A DNA stretch of 64,000 nt from Streptomyces sp. NBC_00223. GTDB lineage: Bacteria; Actinomycetota; Actinomycetes; Streptomycetales; Streptomycetaceae. The stretch spans positions 1,054,001-1,118,000 of the forward strand of contig NZ_CP108109.1 of NCBI RefSeq assembly GCF_036199905.1, given 5' to 3'. The notes under the pieces are model-generated. The model had not been told where the DNA came from. It did no database searches and was given only the letters and a program-made list of their open reading frames with translations. A program made the position numbers and the translations under genes. This document shows, in pieces, positions 41,994 to 49,341 of the stretch; within the stretch, counting starts at the first letter, position 1, and each line of letters begins with the position of its first letter.

Positions 41994-43061
41994 TCAGTCC
42001 TGGGAGGTGGTGACCGGCGGTGCGTGCTGTTCGCGGAGCTGGGCCATCAGAGCGGTCAGCGTGTCGCTGGACAGCGGGATCTGCTGGCCCCGGATGGCCT
42101 GGGCGACGACCTTGCGGGTCAGCTTGTCCTCGGCTCTGACCGCTGACCGGGCGATCTCCAGCAGCTCCTCGGTGTCCAGGTCAGGCCGCCGGTCACCGGC
42201 TCTGCGGGGCTCGCGGTCACTGACCGGCGCGGGAGCCACCGGCCGGTCAGCGACCGCCGGGTGACCGACCGGGCGGGTGGTGACCGCCGGGCCGTTGTCC
42301 GGCTGACCACCCAGGTCAGCGGCCTGCTTCCCCGGACCGTGATGATCCCGGTGACCGGTGACCGGGCCGATGTTGTCCGCCCGGTCACCGTTCCCGGTCA
42401 GTGACCCGGTGACCGATGTCGGCGGGTTCCCGGTCACCCTGTGTGGCCCGGTCGGCGCGGTGACCGGCTGACCGGCACCGGTCTGACCGGCGTGCGGTGA
42501 CCGCTGACCGGTCCGGTCAGCCGCAGTGACCGTGATGCCCGAGGCCCGGTCACCCTGACCGGGTTGACCGCCGTGGCCGGGTTGACCGGAGTGATCGTGG
42601 CGGTCAGGCCGGTCGCCGTGGTTGTCCGGGCCCCGGGCGATGAGGATGTACAGGTGGACGGCGCCGGCCAGGGCGAGCGGGGCGATGGTGGACAGCACCG
42701 CGACCACCGTGTCGGACAGCCGCAGCCCGTCGGTCACCGGGGCCTGCTGGTTGAGGCGAACCGCGTGCAGGGCGTTGGCCCAGATACTCGCGGCGGTCGC
42801 CGTACCGAACAGCATCCACACGTACAGGCGGGAGCGAAGCGGCGCGTCGCGCAGGACCAGCAGGGCCCGTATGCCGTAGGCGATGAACCCGTCGATCACC
42901 AGCGGGAACAGGTAAGTCAGCGGGCCCCGGACGTGGATGGCGACGGCCATCTGCTGGAGGGCGTCGTACGACAGGGCGCACCCGGCTCCGCCCAGGGCGA
43001 TGACGACGGTGCGGTCCCACCCAGTGACGTGCGCCGTGCCCGGCGCGTGGGCCAGGGTCAC
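41994..43061 (-). CDS. DUF2637 (SpdB-like) membrane protein with C-terminal winged-helix-like region
   Basis: Residues 15-145 contain four hydrophobic helices (VVIALGGAGCALSYDALQQMAVA, GPLTYLFPLVIDGFIAYGIRALL, YVWMLFGTATAASIWANALHAV, VVAVLSTIAPLALAGAVHLYIL) in the DUF2637 pattern of Streptomyces spread proteins. A linker of about 120 residues, rich in Gly, Asp, His and Arg, is encoded by DNA packed with CCGGTCAC-type octamers. The last 60 residues (EELLEIARSAVRAEDKLTRKVVAQAIRG) look like a winged helix. The protein may place DNA at the membrane during transfer or intramycelial spread. Confidence 0.8.
   Translation of the reverse strand: MTLAHAPGTAHVTGWDRTVVIALGGAGCALSYDALQQMAVAIHVRGPLTYLFPLVIDGFIAYGIRALLVLRDAPLRSRLYVWMLFGTATAASIWANALHAVRLNQQAPVTDGLRLSDTVVAVLSTIAPLALAGAVHLYILIARGPDNHGDRPDRHDHSGQPGHGGQPGQGDRASGITVTAADRTGQRSPHAGQTGAGQPVTAPTGPHRVTGNPPTSVTGSLTGNGDRADNIGPVTGHRDHHGPGKQAADLGGQPDNGPAVTTRPVGHPAVADRPVAPAPVSDREPRRAGDRRPDLDTEELLEIARSAVRAEDKLTRKVVAQAIRGQQIPLSSDTLTALMAQLREQHAPPVTTSQD
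42180..42620. repeat. Dense CCGGTCAC / GTGACCGG octamer array inside the DUF2637 gene
   Basis: The linker-encoding part of the gene contains many copies of GGTCAC, CCGGTCA and TGACCGG in both orientations, including clusters near 42225-42270 and 42350-42480. The same octamer forms the stem of the hairpin at 41939-41982. The density exceeds what Gly/Asp/Thr codons require. The array could be a protein-binding region for transfer or partitioning. Confidence 0.5.
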
Positions 43062-43627
43062 GCCGCCGTCCCGAAGTCGTCGCGGTCCAGGGGTTCGCCG
43101 TTCGGCTCGCGCGAGGGCGTCGTGGTGTTCGTGGTCTGCTCCAGGTCCTGGTGCCGGATCGCCCGGCGGGCTTCGCGGTAGAGGCGTTTGGCGTGCTGGG
43201 GTGTGACCTTCAGCAGCCAGGCCAGGCGGTCCTCGCTGACGCCGTGGCGGTGGGCGGCAAGGATGACCGCGCGCCGTTCGGCCTTGGTCAGGTGCACGTC
43301 CTGTCCGGCGACGGCGGCGTTGACGCGGCTGTAGTCCAGGCGGGCGGGAAGGTTCTCGTGCAGCGGCTCGCGCTCCTCCTCGGTCAGGCCGCCCCGGATG
43401 CCGTGGGTGTCACCGGTCTCCAGGGCGGCGTCGAGGCAGGTACGGCGGACCGGGCACTGGGCGCACAGGGCCTTTGCGGCGCGGATCTTGTCCATCTCGT
43501 CGGGCCCGGGGAAGAAGATGTCGGGGTCGACCGGGTGGTACTCGGTGCTCTGGCAGACGGCGTCGTTCTGCCAGGTCTGGTCGCCGAGCGAGCGGTGGCG
43601 GGCAGGGGTGATCGTCGTGCTGGGCAT
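43058..43627 (-). CDS. WhiB-like (Wbl) iron-sulfur regulator with C-terminal HTH-like extension
   Basis: Four cysteines in the Wbl arrangement: Cys25 (NDAVCQ), then Cys55, Cys58 and Cys64 (ALCAQCPVRRTC), followed by the turn GIRGGLTEEER (family G[VI]xGG). Extra residues 90-189 include LTKAERRAVILAAHRHGVSEDRLAWLLKVTPQHAKRLYREARRAI, a helix-turn-helix-like segment not usual in short Wbl proteins. It is probably an O2- or NO-sensitive regulator of this element, overlapping the DUF2637 gene by 4 bases. Confidence 0.9.
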   Translation of the reverse strand: MPSTTITPARHRSLGDQTWQNDAVCQSTEYHPVDPDIFFPGPDEMDKIRAAKALCAQCPVRRTCLDAALETGDTHGIRGGLTEEEREPLHENLPARLDYSRVNAAVAGQDVHLTKAERRAVILAAHRHGVSEDRLAWLLKVTPQHAKRLYREARRAIRHQDLEQTTNTTTPSREPNGEPLDRDDFGTAA

Positions 43628-43748
43628 ACGGGGTTGCTCCGATCGCTCTCCGCGCGCGAGTCGGCGTCGGCGGAGATGCCTGGTCGGGAAGTGGGCGGGC
43701 GGCGCGCTGGGGGCGGGCCCGGCGGGGGCGGCCTGACCGCCGGTCAGG

Positions 43749-44450
43749 TCAGGCGGCGCAGGTACGTCTGCGGTCGACCGGGGCGAACTCGACCCGGGTG
43801 GTCATCTGCGCCAGCCGGGAGGCGACACGGTCCCCGACGTGGGCACGCAGGTCCTTGATCGCCAGGTTGCTGGTGATCAGTGTCGGCAGGCAGTGGTTGT
43901 AGCGGCGGTTGACCAGCCGGTACGTGATCTCCTCCACCCACTCGCTGGCTTTGGCCGCGCCGAGGTCGTCGAGGATCAGAACCGGGACCCGGGCCACGGC
44001 CGCCAGCTCCCGCTCGCTGTCCGCCCCGGCCCTCGGGCGCAGTTCGGCGTACAGGTCGGCCGCCGTCGTCGCCCGCCACCGCACCCCGACCCCCGCCCCG
44101 GCCAGGGCCCGGACCGCGCCGTACGCCTGGTAGGTCTTGCCCGCGCCGACCACCCCGGCCATCAGCAGCGACGGCCCCGTCGCCACCTGCCGCCGCGCAC
44201 CCAGGCTCGGAGCTGCGGCCTGTGCGGCGACCTCCCGGCACCAGGCCAGGACCTGCGGGTGGTCGGCCACCGCGCCCCGGTAGCGCGGCGGCATCCCCGC
44301 CACAAGGCCGGTCGGCGGCGAGTACGGCTCGGGCTCGTCCGCCAGGGCAGCGGCCGTGGGGTCGATGCCCCGGGCCACCAGGATCCGGGCCATCCGGTCG
44401 AGACTTCCGGCACCGGCGAGGGTCTGCGGTTCACGGGTTCGGGTACGCAT
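43749..44450 (-). CDS. DnaC/IstB-like AAA+ ATPase (helicase loader)
   Basis: 233 residues with Walker A GVVGAGKT (99-106), Walker B LILDDLG (158-164) and the sensor LITSN (191-195), the order found in DnaC-type loaders. The N-terminal 90 residues are helical. The ATG overlaps the stop of the Rep-like gene, a pairing of initiator and loader seen in phage and plasmid replication modules. It would load a host replicative helicase at the element's origin. Confidence 0.85.
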   Translation of the reverse strand: MRTRTREPQTLAGAGSLDRMARILVARGIDPTAAALADEPEPYSPPTGLVAGMPPRYRGAVADHPQVLAWCREVAAQAAAPSLGARRQVATGPSLLMAGVVGAGKTYQAYGAVRALAGAGVGVRWRATTAADLYAELRPRAGADSERELAAVARVPVLILDDLGAAKASEWVEEITYRLVNRRYNHCLPTLITSNLAIKDLRAHVGDRVASRLAQMTTRVEFAPVDRRRTCAA

Positions 44451-45478
44451 CACAGCTCCTCGGCGTAGGCGGTGGCAGGGTCGGCGGGGTTGGTCCACGC
44501 GGTGTGAACGGGCACGCCAGGGCCGGATCGCGGTCGCGTCAAACCGGCGCCCGATCCGCCGGGGGCGTTCATCGCGTCGTTGACCAGGCTCGGCAGCCGC
44601 GACGGGTGCCCCTGGATCTCCGCGTACCGGCGCAGCCCGGCCCGCACGTGCTCCACCGCGATACCTTCGTCCAGGAGCTTCCTGGTGATGCCCCCGAGGT
44701 GGCCGATCACGTCGCCCGGCGGGCGCTGCTGGCATGCGGCGACGTACTCGCCGATCAGCTCCTTCGCCGAGACGCTGCCCGCGCCGGGCGCTTCGCGCCC
44801 CGTAGGGAAAGAAGATCCAGGATCCAAGATCCTAGATCCAGGCGCCGAGGGTTCCCCGACCCTTCGGGGAGCCTTCGGGGAGGGTTCGGCGAATCCCTTC
44901 TGACCTGCGGTTTCATCGGCGCTTCCGGGAACGGTTATTTCGGGAGCGCCGAGGGTGTCCTGCTCGGGCGCAGAGGTGTCCGGGGTGGGCGCGGAAGGGG
45001 TCGCGGCGGGCTGCGCGGGCCGATCGAAGGCTCCGGGAAGATTCGCCGAAGGCTCGCGGGGCCCTCCGGAAGCCTTCGGCGAAGTGTCGCCGCGCTGGGA
45101 GCAGGGGCCGTTGCACACCCCGCACCGCTCGGGTACGCAGCGCGGGCATGCGGGCAGCCGGGACTGGGACGGCTTGTCGATCTTCTGGTGCTTGAACCAG
45201 GTCGGGTAGTGGAAGTAGCGCTTCCCGTCACAGCCGGTGTACCGGCAGATCGCTCCGGCGCTCTCCAGCTGCTGGAGGTCCTCCTCGACGTGGACCGCGC
45301 TGTGTTCGGCACGCAGCGGCCAGACCAGCCCGAAGATGATCGCCGCGTTGTCGCGGTGACGACCGTGGTCGTCGGCCATGTTCGTCATGGCGAGGAAGGT
45401 GACCATGGCGGGGACGCTCACCTCGGCCAGCGTCTCGGAGGTCCAGGTCTCCGGCTTGACGGAGCGGATGCGCGACAC
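44450..45478 (-). CDS. Replication initiator-like protein, 342 aa
   Basis: Starts MSRIRSVKPETWTSETLAEV and continues SVPAMVTFLAMTNMADDHGRHRDN, the N-terminal winged-helix form typical of phage- and plasmid-type initiators. A zinc-like motif lies near residue 110 (PACPRCVPERCGVCNGPC). The middle is a low-complexity Pro/Ser-rich linker encoded by repeats. The C-terminal 90 residues (IGEYVAACQQRPPGDVIGHLGGITRKLLDEGIAVEHVRAGLRRYAE) resemble helicase-loading domains. Its gene contains candidate origin repeats, so initiation may occur inside the coding sequence. Confidence 0.75.
   Translation of the reverse strand: MSRIRSVKPETWTSETLAEVSVPAMVTFLAMTNMADDHGRHRDNAAIIFGLVWPLRAEHSAVHVEEDLQQLESAGAICRYTGCDGKRYFHYPTWFKHQKIDKPSQSRLPACPRCVPERCGVCNGPCSQRGDTSPKASGGPREPSANLPGAFDRPAQPAATPSAPTPDTSAPEQDTLGAPEITVPGSADETAGQKGFAEPSPKAPRRVGEPSAPGSRILDPGSSFPTGREAPGAGSVSAKELIGEYVAACQQRPPGDVIGHLGGITRKLLDEGIAVEHVRAGLRRYAEIQGHPSRLPSLVNDAMNAPGGSGAGLTRPRSGPGVPVHTAWTNPADPATAYAEEL
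44814..44841. repeat. Four tandem GATCCNN heptamers inside the rep-like gene (iteron candidate)
   Basis: GATCCAG, GATCCAA, GATCCTA and GATCCAG follow each other at exact 7-bp steps. Immediately beyond are two CTTCGGGGAG copies (about 44862 and 44874), and 44900-44914 holds the 15-bp sequence CTGACCTGCGGTTTC, which recurs at 46102-46116. Together these make a candidate origin within the initiator gene, as in some phages and plasmids. Function is inferred from arrangement only. Confidence 0.45.
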
Positions 45479-45479
45479 G

Positions 45480-45806
45480 TCAGCGGCCCCGGCCTGCAGC
45501 GACCTTGTCGCTGCAGGTGAGGGTGGCGGTGGCGAGGTCGAAGGCGTGGGGCCGGGTCCAGTCCGCCTCCGGCCACACCCGCATGATCCAACGGGCCGCG
45601 ATCCGCGCGGTCGTCCGGGACAGCTCCACCGGCCTGCCCGCCCCGTCCTTGGCGACAGCGTGGGGGTGGGGCCAGGTCCGTGCCGGGTCGGTGAGACCGA
45701 CCCGGATCGTGGCTGCGCCGGGGATCATGTCGGCGAGCTGGGCCGCGAGGCGGTGCGCGCGGTCGGCGTCCGGGCAGGCCGGACTTCCGCCCTGGGCGGT
45801 GGGCAT
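45480..45806 (-). CDS. Small hypothetical protein before rep, 108 aa
   Basis: MPTAQGGSPACPDADRAHRL continues AAQLADMIPGAATIRVGLTDP, then ELSRTTARIAARWIMRVWPEADW and HAFDLATATLTCSDKV. The Trp-rich alpha/beta pattern is not a known family to me. It ends one base before the rep-like start, so it heads the replication operon. Its ATG at 45806 is preceded by an inverted repeat in the leader (45905-45939). Confidence 0.65.
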   Translation of the reverse strand: MPTAQGGSPACPDADRAHRLAAQLADMIPGAATIRVGLTDPARTWPHPHAVAKDGAGRPVELSRTTARIAARWIMRVWPEADWTRPHAFDLATATLTCSDKVAAGRGR

Positions 45807-46360
45807 GCGATACTCCGTTGCTCGTAGGAGCGCGGTGCGGCGGTCTCGTGCAGAGAAGCCCCGCCGCCCGCGAGAGGTGAATCGGTGTCCTTCGGGATGC
45901 CGGCCCGGCGCTTGGGAGTTGGTAGCTCCCGGGCGCCGGTTCTTCTTTCGGCCCCTGTGCGTCATGACCCCCGCACGCGCATCCCCCTCCTCCCCCTGTT
46001 TCCGGCCCGCTGCCGGTCCTTGATCGGCTTGCCGGGACCAGAACCATAGGGCGACGCCCGCGCACAAGTCCAGCGTCATCAACCGAAGACCAAAGGCACA
46101 CCTGACCTGCGGTTTCGTGGAATTGTCCGGTACACCGACCCGGCTCCTCAAGGACAACGGACAGCGGCATCAGCACCCGCAGGCCCCCTGACCTGCGGAA
46201 AGAGCGCGCAGCCTTCCGATCCCGCTCCGGCATCGGCGCTGTGACCTGGGCATTGTCCGGAATATGCCACGTCAGGATTACCCCAGTCGCGACCGTCATT
46301 CCGAGACGGCCGGGGAGACAGGTTCGGGGCGTGCGAGGGCGGTCGAACCACCGCCTGCCG
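45807..46360. promoter_or_regulatory. Leader and promoter region of the replication operon
   Basis: About 550 bases. It contains a strong imperfect stem (14 bp, 12 paired) at 45905-45918 and 45926-45939, a possible attenuator. Further upstream are direct repeats CTGACCTGCGG at 46102 and 46188, and ATTGTCCGG at 46122 and 46252. CTGACCTGCGGTTTC at 46102-46116 is the same 15-bp string as at 44900-44914 in the rep gene. These look like binding sites for a regulator or the initiator. No protein-coding gene was supported here. Confidence 0.5.
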
Positions 46361-47425
46361 TCAGTCGGCGGAAGGGTCCGGGGTGGTGTCCGTCCCAGGG
46401 TTGAGCAGTCCGCGGGTCGCGGCGAGCGTGCCCAACTGGAAGCGGCTGGCCGCGCCCATCTGCTCCATCAACTCTGCGACCGCGCGCCCGACCGTCCGCG
46501 CCGAGATGCCCAGGCGACGGCCGATCTGATCATCGGTCAGACCCTGAGAGAGCAGGCGCAGTACGGGGGCGCCTTTGCCGACCGTGGATTCGGCGGGCGG
46601 CTCGGACGGGCCGGTGGGAGCGAAGCGTACAGCTCGCAGCCATACGTCCTCGTAGAGCGCGATGTACGTCGGCATGAGGCGCGAGCCCCTCAGGATGAGG
46701 CCCGGCCCTGCGGGCTGGGCCGGGTCCTGGGGCAGCAGTGCCGTGTGGGAGTCGTAGATCACCAGGTCGAAGGGGAGCTGCGGGACCAGGCGCACGTCTG
46801 CGCCGGCGGCGGCCAGGGCCGTGAGATACCGGCGCCCCCGCTGACTGGACGCGGCGCTCTGTGCGTAGACAGCCCGCAACCGCAGGCCCCTGCCGATCAG
46901 CGCGGCGTCATGGGCCAGGGAACTGGTCAGGATCTCCGCCGGAGGCAGCGGACCCGGGTGCATCGACCAGGCGCTGGTCCTCGCGCCTGCGACGAGCGCA
47001 CGGATCTTGGCCTGCCGGCTGCCGGCCTGAAGGACGTCCACCTCGACTTCGAGGTTCTGGCGCATGATGGCCGGGCGGAATGTGTGGACCAGCGTCTCGG
47101 CGCTCTGCTGGAGCCGCACCAGTTCATCGATCTGCGTCTGTACCCGGTGCTCGTACGCTTCGAAGAGCCGGACCAGTGCAGTGTCGGGATCCAGGGTCAC
47201 CAACTGGCCGGACGGCCCCGGCGGCTCAAGCAGACGCAACTGCGCCAGAGCACTCATACGCCGGGCGAAGTCCTCCGGAGGTATCCCCGCTCTGTCCGCG
47301 ATTTCGGCCGGAGAGCCTCCCTGGCTGCGCAGGGCCAGATAGAGACGCAGGACCGCCTCTTCCGCCGCAGCGGGCGGGAGGGGCGGGACAGGTCCCGTTT
47401 CCTGGCGCGACACGTCCGCAGACAT
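46361..47425 (-). CDS. TrmB-like/LuxR-type regulator, 354 aa
   Basis: ATG at 47425 begins MSADVSRQETGPVPPLPPAA. The N-terminus is a TrmB-like winged helix (LRSQGGSPAEIADRAGIPPEDFARRMSALAQLRLLE). The middle domain has the PLD-like pattern (LRLRAVYAQSAASSQRGRRYLTALAAAGADVRLVPQLPFDLVIYD). The last 65 residues are a LuxR-type helix-turn-helix (LRLLSQGLTDDQIGRRLGISARTVGRAVAELMEQMGAAS). Regulators of this three-part type are common near Streptomyces metabolite genes. It shares its middle domain with the next gene. Confidence 0.85.
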   Translation of the reverse strand: MSADVSRQETGPVPPLPPAAAEEAVLRLYLALRSQGGSPAEIADRAGIPPEDFARRMSALAQLRLLEPPGPSGQLVTLDPDTALVRLFEAYEHRVQTQIDELVRLQQSAETLVHTFRPAIMRQNLEVEVDVLQAGSRQAKIRALVAGARTSAWSMHPGPLPPAEILTSSLAHDAALIGRGLRLRAVYAQSAASSQRGRRYLTALAAAGADVRLVPQLPFDLVIYDSHTALLPQDPAQPAGPGLILRGSRLMPTYIALYEDVWLRAVRFAPTGPSEPPAESTVGKGAPVLRLLSQGLTDDQIGRRLGISARTVGRAVAELMEQMGAASRFQLGTLAATRGLLNPGTDTTPDPSAD

Positions 47426-47504
47426 ACGTTCGGTTCCTTTTTCGTGCTGGCAACAGCCCACCGGCCGGGCCGACACATCGTCAGGCAGGCCCGGACTGCG
47501 CTGA

Positions 47505-48191
47505 TTACGGAAGGCGATCCGTCACCCGGGCTCCCGCGGCGCTCTGCCAGGTGTCCTGGAAGATCAGGTCCGCGAGACAGGCCCAGGCGCTGCCGCGCAC
47601 GACGACGAGGGCGTCGGCGGGTCGATCAGGGTCGGCCGGCAGGATCACGCTCTCCTGATCGACAATGACCAGGTTGGTCGGAACGAGGGACGCCAGCCGT
47701 ACCTCGACACCCGCATCAGCCATAAGACGCATGTGGCGGACCTGCTCCGGCGACGGTGCGGTGTCCTGCCCGCAGTAGACGGAGCGCACGCTCACCCCCC
47801 GGGCTGCCAGCGCCAGGTCGTGCAGCACGCTCACCGTGCGGCCCGCCGGAAGCGGCTCCCGCAGCAGACTGAACAAGGTCGTGGTCGCGGTGACATCAGC
47901 GAGTACCCGCTGCACGTTTCTCACACCGCTGACCAATTCCACGTCGCCGCTGTCCACCAGCGGCACGGAATCAGCGGAATCCATCAGCCGTTCCAGCCCC
48001 CACACAGCGGCAGTGACTTCCAACTTCCTAGCGGCCAGGGCGGATCGGCACTGATTCAGCAGCCTGCCGATAATGACGCTCGCGTCCAGAACAGTGAGAT
48101 CGTCAAGGCGGTCATAGCCGGCGGTCAAACCAGCGCGGCGAATGCTGTCCCAGCTCGACATCAGATCCTCTGCCAAGGCCCTCACCCTCAT
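47505..48191 (-). CDS. Sensor-like paralog lacking both DNA-binding domains, 228 aa
   Basis: The start MRVRALAEDLMSSWDSIRRA was chosen over longer frames because upstream sequence is not protein-like. VSVRSVYCGQDTAPSPEQVRHMRLMADAGVEVRLASLVPTNLVIVDQESVILPADP aligns with the middle domain of the regulator at 46361-47425. No winged helix precedes it and no LuxR domain follows; it ends shortly after ACLADLIFQDTW. It may modulate its neighbour by pairing, or be a truncated duplicate. Confidence 0.7.
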   Translation of the reverse strand: MRVRALAEDLMSSWDSIRRAGLTAGYDRLDDLTVLDASVIIGRLLNQCRSALAARKLEVTAAVWGLERLMDSADSVPLVDSGDVELVSGVRNVQRVLADVTATTTLFSLLREPLPAGRTVSVLHDLALAARGVSVRSVYCGQDTAPSPEQVRHMRLMADAGVEVRLASLVPTNLVIVDQESVILPADPDRPADALVVVRGSAWACLADLIFQDTWQSAAGARVTDRLP

Positions 48192-48777
48192 CGTCACGCA
48201 GGTGCGGCCTGCCAGATCGATGGGATTCAAACCGGAGGACCGGGCCCACGTCAATTTCCCTAAGCCGTCCCGATGACGTGCGCAGACACCCGGACTTCGC
48301 AGTATGCAAGCCCGACCGGAAAACTCAACTGGCCAGCCTGGCAAGTCATCGGATGAAGTGTCGAACAAGACCGGAAAAGAACTGCGCACGACAAGGGCCA
48401 CAACGGAATCACGGAAAGTGACAAAGAACACGTCCGGGGCATTCCAGTCCGACATGGACGGCCAGCGGCTTCCCCGCAATGAGTCCGCTATAGCTCCGCC
48501 GACTGATGCCGCAACCGCAGGGTGTGTCCATCAGGCGCAGGAGGGAACGACGATGCCTCTTGAGACGGCCAGGGCCCGAAGGGAGCCCGGACTACTGCGA
48601 GCCGGAGAGAACAACGGCATCTGACGTGGCGCAGGACTGCGATATCGAAGTCGTGTTGGGGCCAGTTGTCTACGCCACGGACAATGTCTCTGTACGATCA
48701 CCAACCGCCGGTCAGCGACGCTGCTCCCTTCCCAGCGCCTTGGAGTCGACCAGCCAGGGCCGGGCACGCGGGCGCCC
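48192..48777. other. Intergenic region with one short open frame, no other gene
   Basis: About 590 bases, AT-richer than the surroundings around 48240-48480, probably the promoter zone of the sensor-like gene (minus). The one feature of note is a short open frame with a strong ribosome-binding site at 48553-48624. I see no RNA gene. Confidence 0.4.
48553..48624 (+). CDS. Short open frame with a strong ribosome-binding site, 23 aa
   Basis: GGAGGGAACGACG precedes an ATG that reads MPLETARARREPGLLRAGEN, then NGI and a TGA. The site is as strong as those of confirmed genes here. The peptide has no hydrophobic leader and no Cys, Ser or Thr richness in a core, so it is not an obvious modified-peptide precursor. 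It could be a leader peptide or chance. Confidence 0.25.
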   Translation: MPLETARARREPGLLRAGENNGI

Positions 48778-49269
48778 TCAGGCGTCGTCGCGTGCGGGCG
48801 TCCAGTAGTCGGCGAGCATCTCGGTGACCCAGTAGGGGACGTGTACCGGCCCCTGGGGACCCATCGTCGGGAAGTACGGCGCGATGTCGTAGACCGGTGT
48901 CCCGTCGACAGCGTCCAGGTCCGTGACGTGCAGATCGAGACCCTCGACCCACAGCAGGCGGGGGTGGGAGACCGCGAGCTGGTTCGGGCGGCGGTGATTG
49001 CGGTGCACGAAGGTGCCGGTCGCCGGCCACCCCGGGTTGTTGCGGGGGCTACGTGCGTGCAGCGCGACGTCTTCCGGGGACGCCTGGCTGAAGTGCCACA
49101 CGATCTCCAGGTGCGAGAAAGTCTCCAGGCGCAGGACCGTCTCGGTCGGGAAGTCCGGGCGAAGCCGGATGATCGCGGTGACACCGCCCTGGTAGTCGTC
49201 CTTCGGAGTGGTGTGGCCGCCGACGACCGTGGCGATCGGCTCGATCACAAGCTTCTGCCCGTCAGACAC
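48778..49269 (-). CDS. trmO: TrmO-like (UPF0066) tRNA methyltransferase
   Basis: 163 residues with the family order: LVIEPIATVVGGHTTPKDDYQGG, AIIRLRPDFPTETVLRLETFSHLEIVWHF, the R-rich loop (PATGTFVHRNHRRPNQLAVSHPRLL), and GLDLHVTDLDAVDGTPVYDIAPYFP. TrmO methylates the t6A37 base of certain tRNAs using S-adenosylmethionine. Position 37 of the tRNA-like gene at 62012 is G, so that RNA is not an evident t6A substrate. Its presence close to a tRNA-centred cluster is notable but could be coincidence. Confidence 0.75.
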   Translation of the reverse strand: MSDGQKLVIEPIATVVGGHTTPKDDYQGGVTAIIRLRPDFPTETVLRLETFSHLEIVWHFSQASPEDVALHARSPRNNPGWPATGTFVHRNHRRPNQLAVSHPRLLWVEGLDLHVTDLDAVDGTPVYDIAPYFPTMGPQGPVHVPYWVTEMLADYWTPARDDA

Positions 49270-49341
49270 GGCTCTCCCCCGTTTCGAACAGGCCGGACCG
49301 GACTCGTCGTCCCGCCGCAGCCTTTCGGAATTTCGGCTTGC

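Noticed and set aside
48778..49269. TrmO-like gene as a dedicated modifier of the 62012 RNA
   Set aside because: TrmO acts on t6A at position 37, but the RNA has G there, and the gene lies on the opposite strand about 5 kb outside the operon. The link is too weak to claim.
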